Assembly: GCF_004216855.1 (NCBI RefSeq)
Contig: NZ_SGXT01000017.1
Span: 62,001-126,000, forward strand
Source: Microcella alkaliphila
GTDB taxonomy: Bacteria; Actinomycetota; Actinomycetes; Actinomycetales; Microbacteriaceae
Direction: 5' to 3'
Length of the DNA: 64,000 nucleotides
Under the pieces are notes generated by a model. It did no database searches and was not told where the DNA came from. It worked only from the letters and a program-made list of their open reading frames with translations. Shown here piece by piece: positions 30,373 through 39,281 of this stretch (positions within the stretch are counted from its first letter, which is position 1; every line of letters starts with the position of its first letter). Made by a program: the position numbers and the translations under genes.

Positions 30373-30509
30373 TGAACCTATCCATCCTTCTTCGCGAGGG
30401 TCTCGGTGAGACCAGTGTTGTCGGGTTGCTCAGGAACCGCTAGAGCACGTCCGCCACCGGGATGGTCGAGGCACCGGCGCCTCATGTCTCGGCGGTATTT
30501 CTGGAACGG

Positions 30510-30528
30510 TATTCGACAATGTCGAATA
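30510..30528. promoter_or_regulatory. Palindromic operator between dhaK and the IclR regulator
   Basis: TATTCGAC-AAT-GTCGAATA, a perfect 8-3-8 inverted repeat, AT-rich in a GC-rich context, 137 bp before dhaK and 77-89 bp before the regulator. It is well suited to an IclR-family dimer that represses both directions. Confidence 0.7.
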
Positions 30529-30617
30529 TGCTCTGAGAGTTCGCGTGCTGTCAAGGGCCCGTTGGCCCGTCGTCGTGCGGACGCGCTCGCCGATCCGACC
30601 GCATAATGGGCGAGGTG

Positions 30618-31400
30618 ACCGAAGGGGTTCGCGTGATTCAAGCAATCGACCGCGCGGCGAGGATTCTCGCCTCGCTGCAGGGCGCCCGCCACCTCGGCAT
30701 CACCGAACTCGCCGGCATCCTCGAACTGCCGCCGTCGACCGTGCATGGCATCGTCAAGTCGCTGCAGGCGCATGGCCTCGTCGCCAAAGAGCCCGGCAGC
30801 CAGCGCTACATGCTCGGCCCCGCCCTGCTGAAGCTCTCGAACGTGTACCTCGACACGCTGGATGTGCGCGCCCGCGCCATGCGCTGGACGCGCGAGTTGG
30901 CGCGCCGCACGGGCCTCTCGACACGGCTGGGGGCCGAGCTGTTCGACGAGGTCATCATCATTCACCACAACCGTCGCCCCGACGGCAGCCAGCAGATGCT
31001 GGAGACCGGCATCACGATCCCCGCGCACGCGTCGGCGCTCGGCAAGGTGCTGCTCGCGTACCACCCGAGCGCCGCCGACGACCTGCTCGCGAAGCCGCTG
31101 CGCAGCCTCACGGGTGACACCGTCACCGACCCCGCGACGCTGCGCCTGCAGCTCGCCGGCGTCGCGGAGCGGGCCCTCGCCATGGAGGAAGACGAGGCGG
31201 TGCTCGGCGAATCATCCGTTGCCGTGCCCGTCGCCGATCGCAGCGGTGCCGTCATCGCCGCGGTGTCGGTCGTGATGCCCTCGAGCGAGTGGCCGCCGGA
31301 GGCCGGCGTCCTCAACGACCTGCGCGAAACCGCGCGCAACATCTCGCGCGAGCTCGGCTACACCGAGTGGCCACCGAAGGTGATGCCGCGCGACGACTGA
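30618..31400 (+). CDS. IclR family transcriptional regulator (probable dha/glycerol regulator)
   Basis: About 260 residues. N-terminal winged helix (AARILASLQGARHLGITELAG, STVHGIVKSLQAHGLV) and C-terminal IclR effector domain (PAHASALGKVLLAY, VAVPVADRSGAVIAAVSVV). Closest in style to GylR-like glycerol regulators. The GTG at 30618 is preferred (MTEGVRVIQAIDRA); an ATG at 30606 would add four residues. Divergent from dhaK with a perfect palindrome between them, so it most likely regulates the dihydroxyacetone kinase operon and itself. Confidence 0.9.
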   Translation, partial: TEGVRVIQAIDRAARILASLQGARHLGITELAGILELPPSTVHGIVKSLQAHGLVAKEPGSQRYMLGPALLKLSNVYLDTLDVRARAMRWTRELARRTGLSTRLGAELFDEVIIIHHNRRPDGSQQMLETGITIPAHASALGKVLLAYHPSAADDLLAKPLRSLTGDTVTDPATLRLQLAGVAERALAMEEDEAVLGESSVAVPVADRSGAVIAAVSVVMPSSEWPPEAGVLNDLRETARNISRELGYTEWPPKVMPRDD

Positions 31401-31428
31401 CGCGCGATCTGGTGACCCCGCGCACGCC

Positions 31429-31464
31429 GACGGCCCCGGCGCGCTGCGCGCAGCCGGGGCCGTC
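31429..31464. terminator. Bidirectional terminator between IclR gene and sucD
   Basis: Perfect 12-bp stem GACGGCCCCGGC with its complement (31429-31440, 31453-31464) and a 12-nt GC-rich loop, between the convergent regulator and sucD genes. Confidence 0.8.
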
Positions 31465-31481
31465 GAATTCGGGATGCTGGT

Positions 31482-32384
31482 CTACAGCCCCTGAATGATC
31501 TCGCGCATGAGGGCGGCCGTCTCGCTCGGCGTCTTGCCGACCTTGACGCCGGCGGCCTCGAGGGCCTCCTTCTTCGCCTGGGCAGTGCCCGCCGAGCCGG
31601 AGACGATGGCGCCGGCGTGGCCCATCGTCTTGCCCTCGGGGGCGGTGAAGCCGGCGACGTAGCCGACGACCGGCTTCGTCACGTTCGCCGTGATGAAGTC
31701 GGCGGCACGCTCCTCGGCGTCGCCCCCGATCTCGCCGATCATGACGATCGCCTTCGTCTCGGGGTCAGCCTCGAACGCGGCGAGCGCGTCGATGTGCGTG
31801 GTGCCGATGATGGGGTCACCGCCGATGCCGATGGCGGTCGAGAAGCCGATGTCGCGCAGCTCGTACATCATCTGGTAGGTCAGGGTGCCCGACTTTGACA
31901 CGAGGCCGATCGGGCCCTTGCCGGTGATCGTCGCCGGAGTGATGCCGACGAGCGACTCGCCCGGCGTGATGATGCCGGGGCAGTTCGGTCCGATAATGCG
32001 GGTCGTGTTGCCGTGCGCCTTGGCGGTGGCCCACAGGTCAGCCGAGTCTTGCACCGGGATGCCCTCGGTGATGATCACGAGCAGCGGAATCTTCGCCTCG
32101 ATCGCCTCGATCGCGGCGTCTTTCGCGAACGCCGGGGGCACGAACGCGATCGACACGTCGGCGCCGGTGGCCTCCATCGCCTCGGCGACGGAGCCGAACA
32201 CAGGCAGCTCGACGGAACTGCCGTCCTTCGCCGTGTGAGCGACGGTGGTGCCGGCCTTGCGGGCGTTGACACCGCCGACGACCTGGGTTCCGGCCTTCAG
32301 CATGAGGGCCGTGTGCTTGGTGCCTTCGCCGCCGGTGATGCCCTGGACGATGACCTTCGAATCCTTGTTGAGGAAGATCGACAT
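31482..32384 (-). CDS. sucD: Succinyl-CoA synthetase subunit alpha
   Basis: 300 residues. CoA-binding Rossmann domain at the N-terminus ([15 protein letters not shown]) and ligase domain. The phospho-histidine is in [18 protein letters not shown]. Works with SucC to convert succinyl-CoA to succinate with NTP formation in the TCA cycle. ATG at 32384, 17 bp after the sucC stop: one operon. A strong terminator follows. Confidence 0.97.
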   Translation of the reverse strand: MSIFLNKDSKVIVQGITGGEGTKHTALMLKAGTQVVGGVNARKAGTTVAHTAKDGSSVELPVFGSVAEAMEATGADVSIAFVPPAFAKDAAIEAIEAKIPLLVIITEGIPVQDSADLWATAKAHGNTTRIIGPNCPGIITPGESLVGITPATITGKGPIGLVSKSGTLTYQMMYELRDIGFSTAIGIGGDPIIGTTHIDALAAFEADPETKAIVMIGEIGGDAEERAADFITANVTKPVVGYVAGFTAPEGKTMGHAGAIVSGSAGTAQAKKEALEAAGVKVGKTPSETAALMREIIQGL

Positions 32385-32401
32385 ATCTCTTCTCTCCGTC
32401 C

Positions 32402-33565
32402 TTACTTCGCAGCCAGCTCGGCGGCCTTATCGGCCCCCTCGTCCATGGAGCTCGCGATCGTCACGAGCGGGTGGTTGGCGTCCCCGAGGATACGACGACC
32501 CTCGTCGACGTTGTTGCCGTCGAGGCGCACAACGAGCGGCTTCGTCGCCGTGTCGCCGAGAATTTCGAGGGCCTTCACGATGCCGTTGGCGACCGCGTCA
32601 CACGCGGTGATGCCGCCGAAGACGTTCACGAACACGCTCTTGACCTGCGGGTCGCCGAGGATCACGTCGAGACCGGCGGCCATGACCTCGGCCGAGGCGC
32701 CACCACCGATGTCGAGGAAGTTGGCAGGCTTCACGCCGCCGTGGTTCTCTCCGGCGTAGGCGACGACGTCGAGCGTCGACATGACGAGGCCCGCACCGTT
32801 GCCGATAACGCCGACCTCCCCGTCGAGCTTCACGTAGTTGAGGTCGTGCTCCTTCGCCTTCGCCTCGAGCGGGTCACTCGCGGCCGCGTCTTCAAGCTCG
32901 GCGTGGTGCGGCTGACGGAACGCCGCGTTCTCATCCAGCGTCACCTTGCCGTCGAGGGCAATGATGTCGCCGCCGCCGGTGAGCACGAGCGGGTTCACCT
33001 CGACGAGGGTCGTGTCTTCCTTGTCGAACACCTCGTAGAGGGTGACAAAGACGGGGGCAACCTTCTCGATCAACTCGTCGGGGAAGTTCGCCGCGCGCGC
33101 GATCTCGCGGGCCTTCTCGAGGTCGATACCGGCGATCGGGTCAATCTCAATACGGGCAAGCGCCTCGGGGCGCTCCTCCGCGAGCTGCTCGATCTCCATG
33201 CCGCCCTCGTAGCTGCAGAGCGCGAGGTACGAGCGGTTGGCGCGGTCGAGCAGCACCGAGAAGTAGAACTCCTCGGCGATGTCGGCACCGGCGGCAACCA
33301 TGACGCGGTGGACGGTGTGGCCCTTGATGTCGAGGCCGAGGATGGCCTCGCCCGCGGCTTCCGCGTCGTCGGGGGTCTTCGCGACCTTGACGCCGCCGGC
33401 CTTGCCGCGACCTCCGGTCTTGACCTGGGCCTTGACGACGGTCACGCCGCCGAGCTTCTCAGCAGCGGCGCGCACCTCCGCCGGGGTGTCGGCGACGATG
33501 CCGGGCAGCACGGGAACTCCGTGCTTCTCGAACATGTCGCGCGCTTGATACTCGAAAAGATCCAC
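32402..33565 (-). CDS. sucC: Succinyl-CoA synthetase subunit beta
   Basis: 387 residues. ATP-grasp domain ([27 protein letters not shown]) and C-terminal CoA-ligase domain ([25 protein letters not shown]). GTG start at 33565, preceded by a purine-rich GATGAAAAAAGC stretch rather than a classic GGAGG. The promoter region holds the TCTCGA-TG-TCGAGA palindrome also found before icd, so both TCA steps are probably co-regulated. Confidence 0.97.
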   Translation of the reverse strand: MDLFEYQARDMFEKHGVPVLPGIVADTPAEVRAAAEKLGGVTVVKAQVKTGGRGKAGGVKVAKTPDDAEAAGEAILGLDIKGHTVHRVMVAAGADIAEEFYFSVLLDRANRSYLALCSYEGGMEIEQLAEERPEALARIEIDPIAGIDLEKAREIARAANFPDELIEKVAPVFVTLYEVFDKEDTTLVEVNPLVLTGGGDIIALDGKVTLDENAAFRQPHHAELEDAAASDPLEAKAKEHDLNYVKLDGEVGVIGNGAGLVMSTLDVVAYAGENHGGVKPANFLDIGGGASAEVMAAGLDVILGDPQVKSVFVNVFGGITACDAVANGIVKALEILGDTATKPLVVRLDGNNVDEGRRILGDANHPLVTIASSMDEGADKAAELAAK

Positions 33566-33628
33566 GCTTTTTTCATCCCATCCGCGTGCGAGTGACAGGG
33601 GTCAGCGGCCGTCAACCATGCCCCGAGG

Positions 33629-33647
33629 TTTCTCGATGTCGAGACAA
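33629..33647. promoter_or_regulatory. Palindromic operator upstream of sucC, shared with icd
   Basis: TCTCGATGTCGAGA (33631-33644), 6-2-6 inverted repeat flanked by TT and CAAA, 64 bp before the sucC start. The 17-base string TTGTCTCGACATCGAGA (read on the coding strand) is identical to the icd element. Confidence 0.65.
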
Positions 33648-33705
33648 ATCGGCCTCTGCAAGGGTACTCCTGTTCGCGGAGGGAATTGTCCGCGGGACCA
33701 TTCAT

Positions 33706-33730
33706 CGGGATGCTCGCCGCGAGCATCCCG
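33706..33730. terminator. Terminator hairpin after the partner-switching operon
   Basis: Perfect 11-bp stem CGGGATGCTCG with its complement and a 3-nt loop, 3 bp past the stop of the kinase gene at 33734 (minus strand). Confidence 0.75.
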
Positions 33731-33733
33731 ACA

Positions 33734-34156
33734 TTAGGCGCCTGTCGTGCGCGTCCGGCGCAGCCGCCAGATGTTGTGCCCGTCTTCTTGCGAGTAGGCG
33801 ACCTCGTCGACCAGCGCCGAGATCAGGGCGAGGCCGCGACCGGACTCGGCCTCAAGCTCAGGCATTTCGGCACCGACGAGCCGGATCTCTCCCGGCTCAC
33901 CGGTGTCGCGCACCACCATGTCGATCGCGTCGTCGCTCACGACGACCGTGAACTCGCACGTCAAGCCGGACCCGTCGCTATCGGCGTGTTGCATGACGTT
34001 CGCGGCCAGCTCGATGAGCGCCGTTTCGATGCTGATGCGGTCGACGTCCGACACCGAGTCGACGTCGGGCCAGAGCTCCACGAGAAAGTCATGCACTGTG
34101 TTCACATCGCCCGGCGGCGTCGTCAGCCGCACCGTTCGCCGCAACGGCTCAGGCAT
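33734..34156 (-). CDS. RsbW-like ATP-binding protein (anti-sigma/serine kinase fold)
   Basis: 140 residues, HATPase_c fold. N box ELAANVMQHA, G1 box RDTGEPGE, G2 box SGRGLALI. In partner-switching systems such kinases phosphorylate a STAS protein or hold a sigma factor. The ATG at 34156 overlaps the stop of the upstream STAS gene (ATGCCTGA), giving tight coupling; ATG at 34168 is an alternative. Paralogous to the N-terminal domain of the 34572-36188 protein. No sigma factor gene is near, so its final target is unknown. Confidence 0.85.
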   Translation of the reverse strand: MPEPLRRTVRLTTPPGDVNTVHDFLVELWPDVDSVSDVDRISIETALIELAANVMQHADSDGSGLTCEFTVVVSDDAIDMVVRDTGEPGEIRLVGAEMPELEAESGRGLALISALVDEVAYSQEDGHNIWRLRRTRTTGA

Positions 34157-34484
34157 CACCGTACGCATTCTCGACGGTGTCGTATGGGGTGAGCACCCGC
34201 TCAAGGTTGGTCAGCGACAGCACGAGCTTCACCTGGTCGTTCGCGCCGGCGATGCGCAGGTCTCCCCCTGCCTGACGGGTCGTCTTCAACCCACTGATCA
34301 ACGCGCCGAGGCCGGACGAGTCGATGAACTCGACACCCGAGAGATCGACGGCGACCCTCGAGCGCCCACTGTCCACGATGGAGGAAACCGCCTCACGGAC
34401 CGCGGGAGCGGCAACCATGTTCAGGCGGCCCTCCGGCTTCAGAACGACGACGCCTCCCGGCCCGTCGACCATGTCAATCTTCAC
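34149..34484 (-). CDS. STAS-domain anti-sigma factor antagonist (copy 2)
   Basis: 111 residues, single STAS domain. The phosphorylatable serine lies in VEFIDSSGLGALISGL, as in RsbV/SpoIIAA. It immediately precedes the RsbW-like kinase, its expected partner. Highly similar to the STAS protein at 36181-36516, so the STAS-kinase pair is duplicated. Separated from the phosphatase gene by 87 bp. Confidence 0.92.
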   Translation of the reverse strand: MKIDMVDGPGGVVVLKPEGRLNMVAAPAVREAVSSIVDSGRSRVAVDLSGVEFIDSSGLGALISGLKTTRQAGGDLRIAGANDQVKLVLSLTNLERVLTPYDTVENAYGDA

Positions 34485-34571
34485 GCAACAGTCCCTTCCG
34501 ACTCCTCGTCTGCACGGTACCCGCGGTACCGCACCGCGTGCACGAGGACACTCATGCGAGCGGCAGGTGCG

Positions 34572-36188
34572 TCAGCCGTCACGGCGCACCACCACCACCG
34601 TCACATCGTCGGGGGCCACCCCCCGGGCGCGAGCGCGCACCGCATCGGTCACCTCGGCCGAGGTCGATGCGAGCAACGCCAACGCCCCGATCTTGTCGAG
34701 GGCGTCGAGCGTGCCGTCGTACAGGTCGAGCAACCCATCGCTCGCGGTCACCAGAACGTCACCCGGGTTGAGGATGACGGAGTGCGACTGCCACTCGGTC
34801 TCGAGGTCGACGCCGAGCGGCGGTGTGTGCGACCGCAGTCGCTCGATGGCGCCATCCCGTCGAGCGACAACGGTGAGCCCGTGACCGGCGTCGACGTAGG
34901 TGAACTCGCCCGAGTCCATGTCGAGACGGCCGTGCAGGAGCGTCACGAACAGGCCGGTCGTGTCGAGGTCGGCGTTGAGGGATGCTGCGGCCAGGTCGAC
35001 CGCGCCGGCTACGTCTCCGAATCGCGCGGCTGACCGCAGCACCGCCCGAACCGTCGCGGCGATGATTGCCGAGCCGATGCCCTTGCCCATGGTGTCGGCG
35101 AGCGTGATGGCGGCACCCTCGCCGACGGGGTACCAGTCGTAGAAGTCGCCCCCGACAGCACGCGCGGGAAGGCACATTCCCGCGATGTCCCAGTCCGGCA
35201 TGCTGATGAGCGACTGAGGGAGGAGACCCTGTTGCACCTCGGCGGCACGACTCAGCTCGTGACTCGCGGTGAGTTCCTGCTGCACCCAGTCGGCAAGGTC
35301 ACGCAGCATTTCTTTCTCACGCTCGCTGAACTGGCGCGGCTTTCCGTCGTACACGCACAGCGCCCCAATGCGCTCACCCCCGGGCGCTTGCAGGGGGTGG
35401 CCCGCGTAGAACTCGACTTCGCCGGGCACCCCGCGGTCAGCTAACAGCGGATCCGCGAGCAGATCCTGAACCACGAACGTTCGGTCATCTTCGATGGTGA
35501 CGGCACACACAGCCTTGTCGCGCGGCACCACCTCGTCGCCATACCCCGCCGTCGACTTCGACCACTGCCGATCGCCGTCGATGAGGTTGATTTTCGCCCC
35601 ACCGACACCGAACAACTGCTTGGCGAGCCGCGTCACGCGGTCGAAGCGGTCCTCGGGGGGCGAGTCGAGGATCCCCATCTCCTCGAGGGCCCGCTGGCGC
35701 GCCATCTCGTCGATGATGCCGCTGATCGATACCGAGGGAAGGTGTCGTGGCGGCGCATCCGGCTGCCGAACCTGCTCGCGTTCGCGCACCAGCGTCCAGT
35801 GGTTGAAGCCGTCGACGCGGCGGTGCTCGACGGTGTCGACGAGAGCCTTCATGAGTGCGATGCCGCGGCCCGACTCGGCGAGCTCGTCGGCGGCGGGCAT
35901 CGATCGCCCCTCAATGTCGACCTCGCCGACCTCACCCGAGTCGCTCAGCGTCGCCTCGATGCGATCCGGAAAGGCGATCACCGTCAGCGTTGCGGTGATC
36001 GGCTTGCCGCGGTTGGCGTGCTGGATGACGTTCGCCGCCAATTCGATGATGGCGGTGTCGAGCGACATGCGGTCGCGCGCGCTCACGTCGGGCACGCTCG
36101 GCCACAGCGCGTCAAGCAGATCGTGCACGGTGTCGACGGTGTCGGGCGGGGCCGTCAATCGCACCGTGCGAGTGACCATGTCACTCAT
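34572..36188 (-). CDS. RsbW-like kinase fused to GAF sensor and SpoIIE-type PP2C phosphatase
   Basis: 538 residues. Residues 1-135: HATPase kinase domain (ELAANVIQHA, SDSGEVGE, SGRGIALM). About 160-310: GAF domain (AVCAVTIEDDRTFVVQDLL, GALCVYDGKPRQFSEREKEM). About 320-538: PP2C SpoIIE phosphatase (PARAVGGDFYDWYPVGEG, LADTMGKGIGSAI, VDAGHG, ASDGLLDLYDG, PDDVTVVVV). One polypeptide thus carries both opposing activities toward STAS proteins, with a sensor between. The ATG at 36188 overlaps the STAS stop by 8 bp. Confidence 0.9.
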   Translation of the reverse strand: MSDMVTRTVRLTAPPDTVDTVHDLLDALWPSVPDVSARDRMSLDTAIIELAANVIQHANRGKPITATLTVIAFPDRIEATLSDSGEVGEVDIEGRSMPAADELAESGRGIALMKALVDTVEHRRVDGFNHWTLVREREQVRQPDAPPRHLPSVSISGIIDEMARQRALEEMGILDSPPEDRFDRVTRLAKQLFGVGGAKINLIDGDRQWSKSTAGYGDEVVPRDKAVCAVTIEDDRTFVVQDLLADPLLADRGVPGEVEFYAGHPLQAPGGERIGALCVYDGKPRQFSEREKEMLRDLADWVQQELTASHELSRAAEVQQGLLPQSLISMPDWDIAGMCLPARAVGGDFYDWYPVGEGAAITLADTMGKGIGSAIIAATVRAVLRSAARFGDVAGAVDLAAASLNADLDTTGLFVTLLHGRLDMDSGEFTYVDAGHGLTVVARRDGAIERLRSHTPPLGVDLETEWQSHSVILNPGDVLVTASDGLLDLYDGTLDALDKIGALALLASTSAEVTDAVRARARGVAPDDVTVVVVRRDG

Positions 36189-36516
36189 GCGGGTAGGCAC
36201 TCTCCACGCTGTCGAACGACTTCAGCACCGACCCCATGTTCGTGAGGTCGAGAACGAGTTCAACCTGCTCGGTCGGGCGCACCAGCCGCACGTCGCCGCC
36301 CGCCTCGCGCGCTGTCTTGAGCCCCGCGATCAGCGCACCGAGTCCTGACGAGTCGAGAAAGACGACGCCGGAGAGGTCGACAGCGACCCGGCCCCGATTG
36401 TCATCGACCGCGGTCTGGATCGCATCGCGCACGCGGGCCGCCGTCACCATGTTGAGTCGGCCCGATACGCCGAGCTCGGTGATGCCGTTGCTGTGGGTGG
36501 TGACGCTGATGTCCAT
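36181..36516 (-). CDS. STAS-domain anti-sigma factor antagonist (copy 1)
   Basis: 111 residues; VDLSGVVFLDSSGLGALIAGL holds the conserved phosphorylated Ser. First gene of the partner-switching cluster and translationally coupled to the kinase-GAF-phosphatase. ATG at 36516 with a GGGGAAA stretch upstream. The whole cluster may be one transcript ending at the hairpin 33706-33730. Confidence 0.92.
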   Translation of the reverse strand: MDISVTTHSNGITELGVSGRLNMVTAARVRDAIQTAVDDNRGRVAVDLSGVVFLDSSGLGALIAGLKTAREAGGDVRLVRPTEQVELVLDLTNMGSVLKSFDSVESAYPHE

Positions 36517-36596
36517 GACGTTTCCCCTTCTGTCCCCCGGTCACCCCATTCTGTCGGGAAGTGACGGCGTCGGGGGAGAACCGCCCAGAACTGGGG

Positions 36597-36620
36597 GTTC
36601 GAGGCGAACCAGCCTCGAAC
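36597..36620. terminator. Terminator hairpin after pcrA
   Basis: Perfect 9-bp stem GTTCGAGGC with its complement and a 6-nt loop, 22 bp beyond the pcrA stop. A second 8-bp hairpin (36635-36654) overlaps the stop codon itself. Confidence 0.6.
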
Positions 36621-36642
36621 AGACAAGGGGGCTCGTGAAGCT

Positions 36643-39030
36643 CTACAGCTTCACGATCGGAGCAATCTTGATGAGGAGCCGCTTGCGCCCCGCAGAGTCG
36701 AACTGCACTTCGGCGATCGACTTCGCCCCGTTCTGCGTGACGCCCGTCACGCGTCCCTCGCCGAAATCGTCGTGCCGGATGCGGTCGCCGACCTCCAGCG
36801 TCAGGTCACCGTTGTCGCGCACTGTGTTCGTGACTCGGTTGGCCCACTCGGTCTTCGGCTTGCCCGGGGGCAGCGACGATCCGTACGAGAAGGAGGGTTT
36901 CGACGAGCCGAGCTGGCGCTGGCCGGAGCCTGAGCGCATCCCCATGCCGGGGGAATCGCGCCAGTCGATCAGCTCAGCGGGAATCTCTTGCAGGTAGCGG
37001 CTGGGGGCCGCCACCTGGGTGTCGCCGAAGGTGGAGCGGGTCATCGCGAGGCTCAGGTGCAGCTTCTTGCGCGCGCGAGTGATGCCGACGTAGAACAGGC
37101 GCCGCTCTTCGGCGGGGCCTCCGGGCTCGGAGGCGCTCATCTGGTGCGGGAGGAGGTTCTCTTCGACACCGGTGATGAACACCGCGTCGTACTCGAGACC
37201 CTTCGCCGTGTGCAGGGTCATGAGCGAGACGGTGCCGGACGAATCGTCCAAGTCGTCGGCCGCCGCGACGAGCGCCACCTCCGTGAGGAAGTCGACGAGG
37301 CGCCCCTCGGGGTTGTTCTTCTGAAATTCGCGCGTGACGGCGACGAGCTCTTCGACGTTCTCGGCGCGGGCCTCGTCTTGCGGGTCGCGGCTCGCCCGCA
37401 ACAGCTCGAGGTACTTGGTTTTCTCGAGAATGCTCGTGACGATGTCGGGGACGAGCGCGGTGTCGATCGTCGCGCTCGCCTCATCGAGGATGCGCGCCAG
37501 CTCGAGCATCGCGCCGGTCACCTTCGGCCCAAGGCCGAGCGCCGCCGCGTCGCTGAGCGCGTCGCGCAACGTGCCACCCAGTTCATCGGCGTGCATCGCC
37601 AGTGCCGTCTCGGTCGCCGGCCCGATTCCCCGCTTCGGCGTGTTCAGGATGCGCCGCACCGCGAGCGCGTCGGCCGGGTTGGCGACCGCGATCAGGTACG
37701 CCATCACGTCTTTGATCTCGGCGCGCTCGTAGAACTTGGTGCCGCCGAGCACACGGTAGGGAATCGCCGAGCGGATCAGGATCTCTTCGAGCGCTCGAGT
37801 CTGCGCGTTCGTGCGGTAGAACACGGCCATCTGGTTGTACGGCATGCCGCCGTCGTGCAGGGCCGTGATTTCGTCGGCGACGAACTGCGCCTCATCGTGC
37901 TGGCTGTAGCCGGTGAACCCGGTGATCTTGTCGCCCGCGCCGACCGCGGTGAAGAGGTTCTTCGCGATGCGGTCGAAGTTGTTCGCGATGACGGCGTTGG
38001 CCGCGTCGAGGATCGTCTGCGTCGAGCGGTAGTTCTGCTCAAGCAGGATCACTTCGGCGCCCGGGAAGTCGCGCTCGAACTCGACGATGTTGCGGATGTC
38101 GGCGCCGCGGAAGGCGTAGATCGACTGGTCGGAGTCGCCGACCACCGTGAGCGCGGCGGGCGGGATCGCGCCCGATGCATCGGTCTCGATGCGGGTGTCG
38201 GCGGGCACGTGCTCAGGTCTCACGCCGCGGGTGAGCTCGCGAATCAGCGCGTACTGGGCGTGGTTCGTGTCTTGGTACTCGTCGACGAGGATGTGCCGGA
38301 ACCGGCGCTGGTACAGCGCCGCGACCTGCGGGAAGGCGCGGAACAGGTAGACCGTCTGGCCGATGAGGTCGTCGAAGTCGAGGGCGTTCGCTCGAGCGAG
38401 CTCGGCGGTGTAGCGCCGAAAGATCTCGAGGAACATGACCTCGGTCGGGTCGTTCTGGTTGTACTGCCGTGCGTAGGCGTCGGCGTCGATCAGCTCGTTC
38501 TTGAGCCGCGAGATCTTGCCGGCGACGGCGGGCACCGTGAGCCCCAGGGTGTCGGCCTGCAGCTCTTTCACAATGCGCTTGATGAGCGCGCGCGAGTCGG
38601 CCGAGTCGTAAATCGTGAACGCCTGCGTCATGCCGAACTGCTGGGCCTCGCGGCGCAGGATGCGCACGCACGCCGAGTGGAACGTCGAGATCCACATGCC
38701 CTGCGCGGCCTCGCGACCGATCAGGTGCCCCACCCGCTCGCGCATCTCGGCGGCCGCCTTGTTGGTGAACGTGATGGCCAAAATCTGGCTGGGCCAGAGC
38801 TCGCGGTCGCGCAAGAGCCGGGCGATGCGCCGCGTCAACACGCTCGTCTTGCCCGAGCCGGCACCCGCGACGATCAAGAGTGCGTCGGCCCTCGACTGCA
38901 CGGCAGCGAGCTGACGCTCGTTGAGCCCGGCCAGCAACGGATCAGTCGCCGGATCGCTGGCGGACGGGGCGGCGGGCCCCGCCTGCCAGGGGTCGGGCAC
39001 GGTATCGGCGTCGGGAGGAAGCAGCGTCAT
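36643..39030 (-). CDS. pcrA: UvrD/PcrA-type SF1A DNA helicase
   Basis: 795 residues; ATP-dependent 3'-5' helicase in excision repair and replication restart. Motifs: Walker A IVAGAGSGKTS, Ia ITFTNKAAAEM, II VDEYQDTNHAQ, III VVGDSDQSIYAFRGAD, IV EQNYRSTQTIL, V MTLHTAKGLEYD, VI YVGITRARKKL. A Tudor-like C-terminal domain (DRIRHDDFGEGRVTGV) binds RNA polymerase in PcrA proteins. ATG at 39030; the upstream region shares space with repeat copy E1 and the divergent nuclease-like gene. Confidence 0.97.
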   Translation of the reverse strand: MTLLPPDADTVPDPWQAGPAAPSASDPATDPLLAGLNERQLAAVQSRADALLIVAGAGSGKTSVLTRRIARLLRDRELWPSQILAITFTNKAAAEMRERVGHLIGREAAQGMWISTFHSACVRILRREAQQFGMTQAFTIYDSADSRALIKRIVKELQADTLGLTVPAVAGKISRLKNELIDADAYARQYNQNDPTEVMFLEIFRRYTAELARANALDFDDLIGQTVYLFRAFPQVAALYQRRFRHILVDEYQDTNHAQYALIRELTRGVRPEHVPADTRIETDASGAIPPAALTVVGDSDQSIYAFRGADIRNIVEFERDFPGAEVILLEQNYRSTQTILDAANAVIANNFDRIAKNLFTAVGAGDKITGFTGYSQHDEAQFVADEITALHDGGMPYNQMAVFYRTNAQTRALEEILIRSAIPYRVLGGTKFYERAEIKDVMAYLIAVANPADALAVRRILNTPKRGIGPATETALAMHADELGGTLRDALSDAAALGLGPKVTGAMLELARILDEASATIDTALVPDIVTSILEKTKYLELLRASRDPQDEARAENVEELVAVTREFQKNNPEGRLVDFLTEVALVAAADDLDDSSGTVSLMTLHTAKGLEYDAVFITGVEENLLPHQMSASEPGGPAEERRLFYVGITRARKKLHLSLAMTRSTFGDTQVAAPSRYLQEIPAELIDWRDSPGMGMRSGSGQRQLGSSKPSFSYGSSLPPGKPKTEWANRVTNTVRDNGDLTLEVGDRIRHDDFGEGRVTGVTQNGAKSIAEVQFDSAGRKRLLIKIAPIVKL

Positions 39031-39097
39031 GACCGCCTCAGTCTAGGTCGCTGCACCGACACCGTTTCGGCCGCGCGAGAGCCCCCGCTTCTCGGTT

Positions 39098-39171
39098 TTC
39101 AAGGAGTCCCGCGCTCGGCTCGCGGCGTGTCGGGCCTGACACGCCAGCGGAGACTCGCCGAACTCCTTGAA
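39098..39171. repeat. 74-bp palindromic repeat, copy E1
   Basis: Begins TTCAAGGAG and ends CTCCTTGAA (10-bp perfect arms), with an internal hairpin GGCGTGTC/GACACGCC starting at offset 26. Copy E2 (40220-40293) has the same length, ends and internal offsets. It lies 110 bp upstream of the nuclease-like gene, in the pcrA divergent region, where a terminator would make little sense. Confidence 0.8.
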
Positions 39172-39281
39172 TCGGGTCGAGCGGGCGTCGCCACTCCTCC
39201 ACTGCGGCGGTTCCGGATGCGGGGTGCCGGGTTCGTGGCCGCCCACGCCCGCCGGCCCGCCACCGGTCGCACAGTTCCGCG

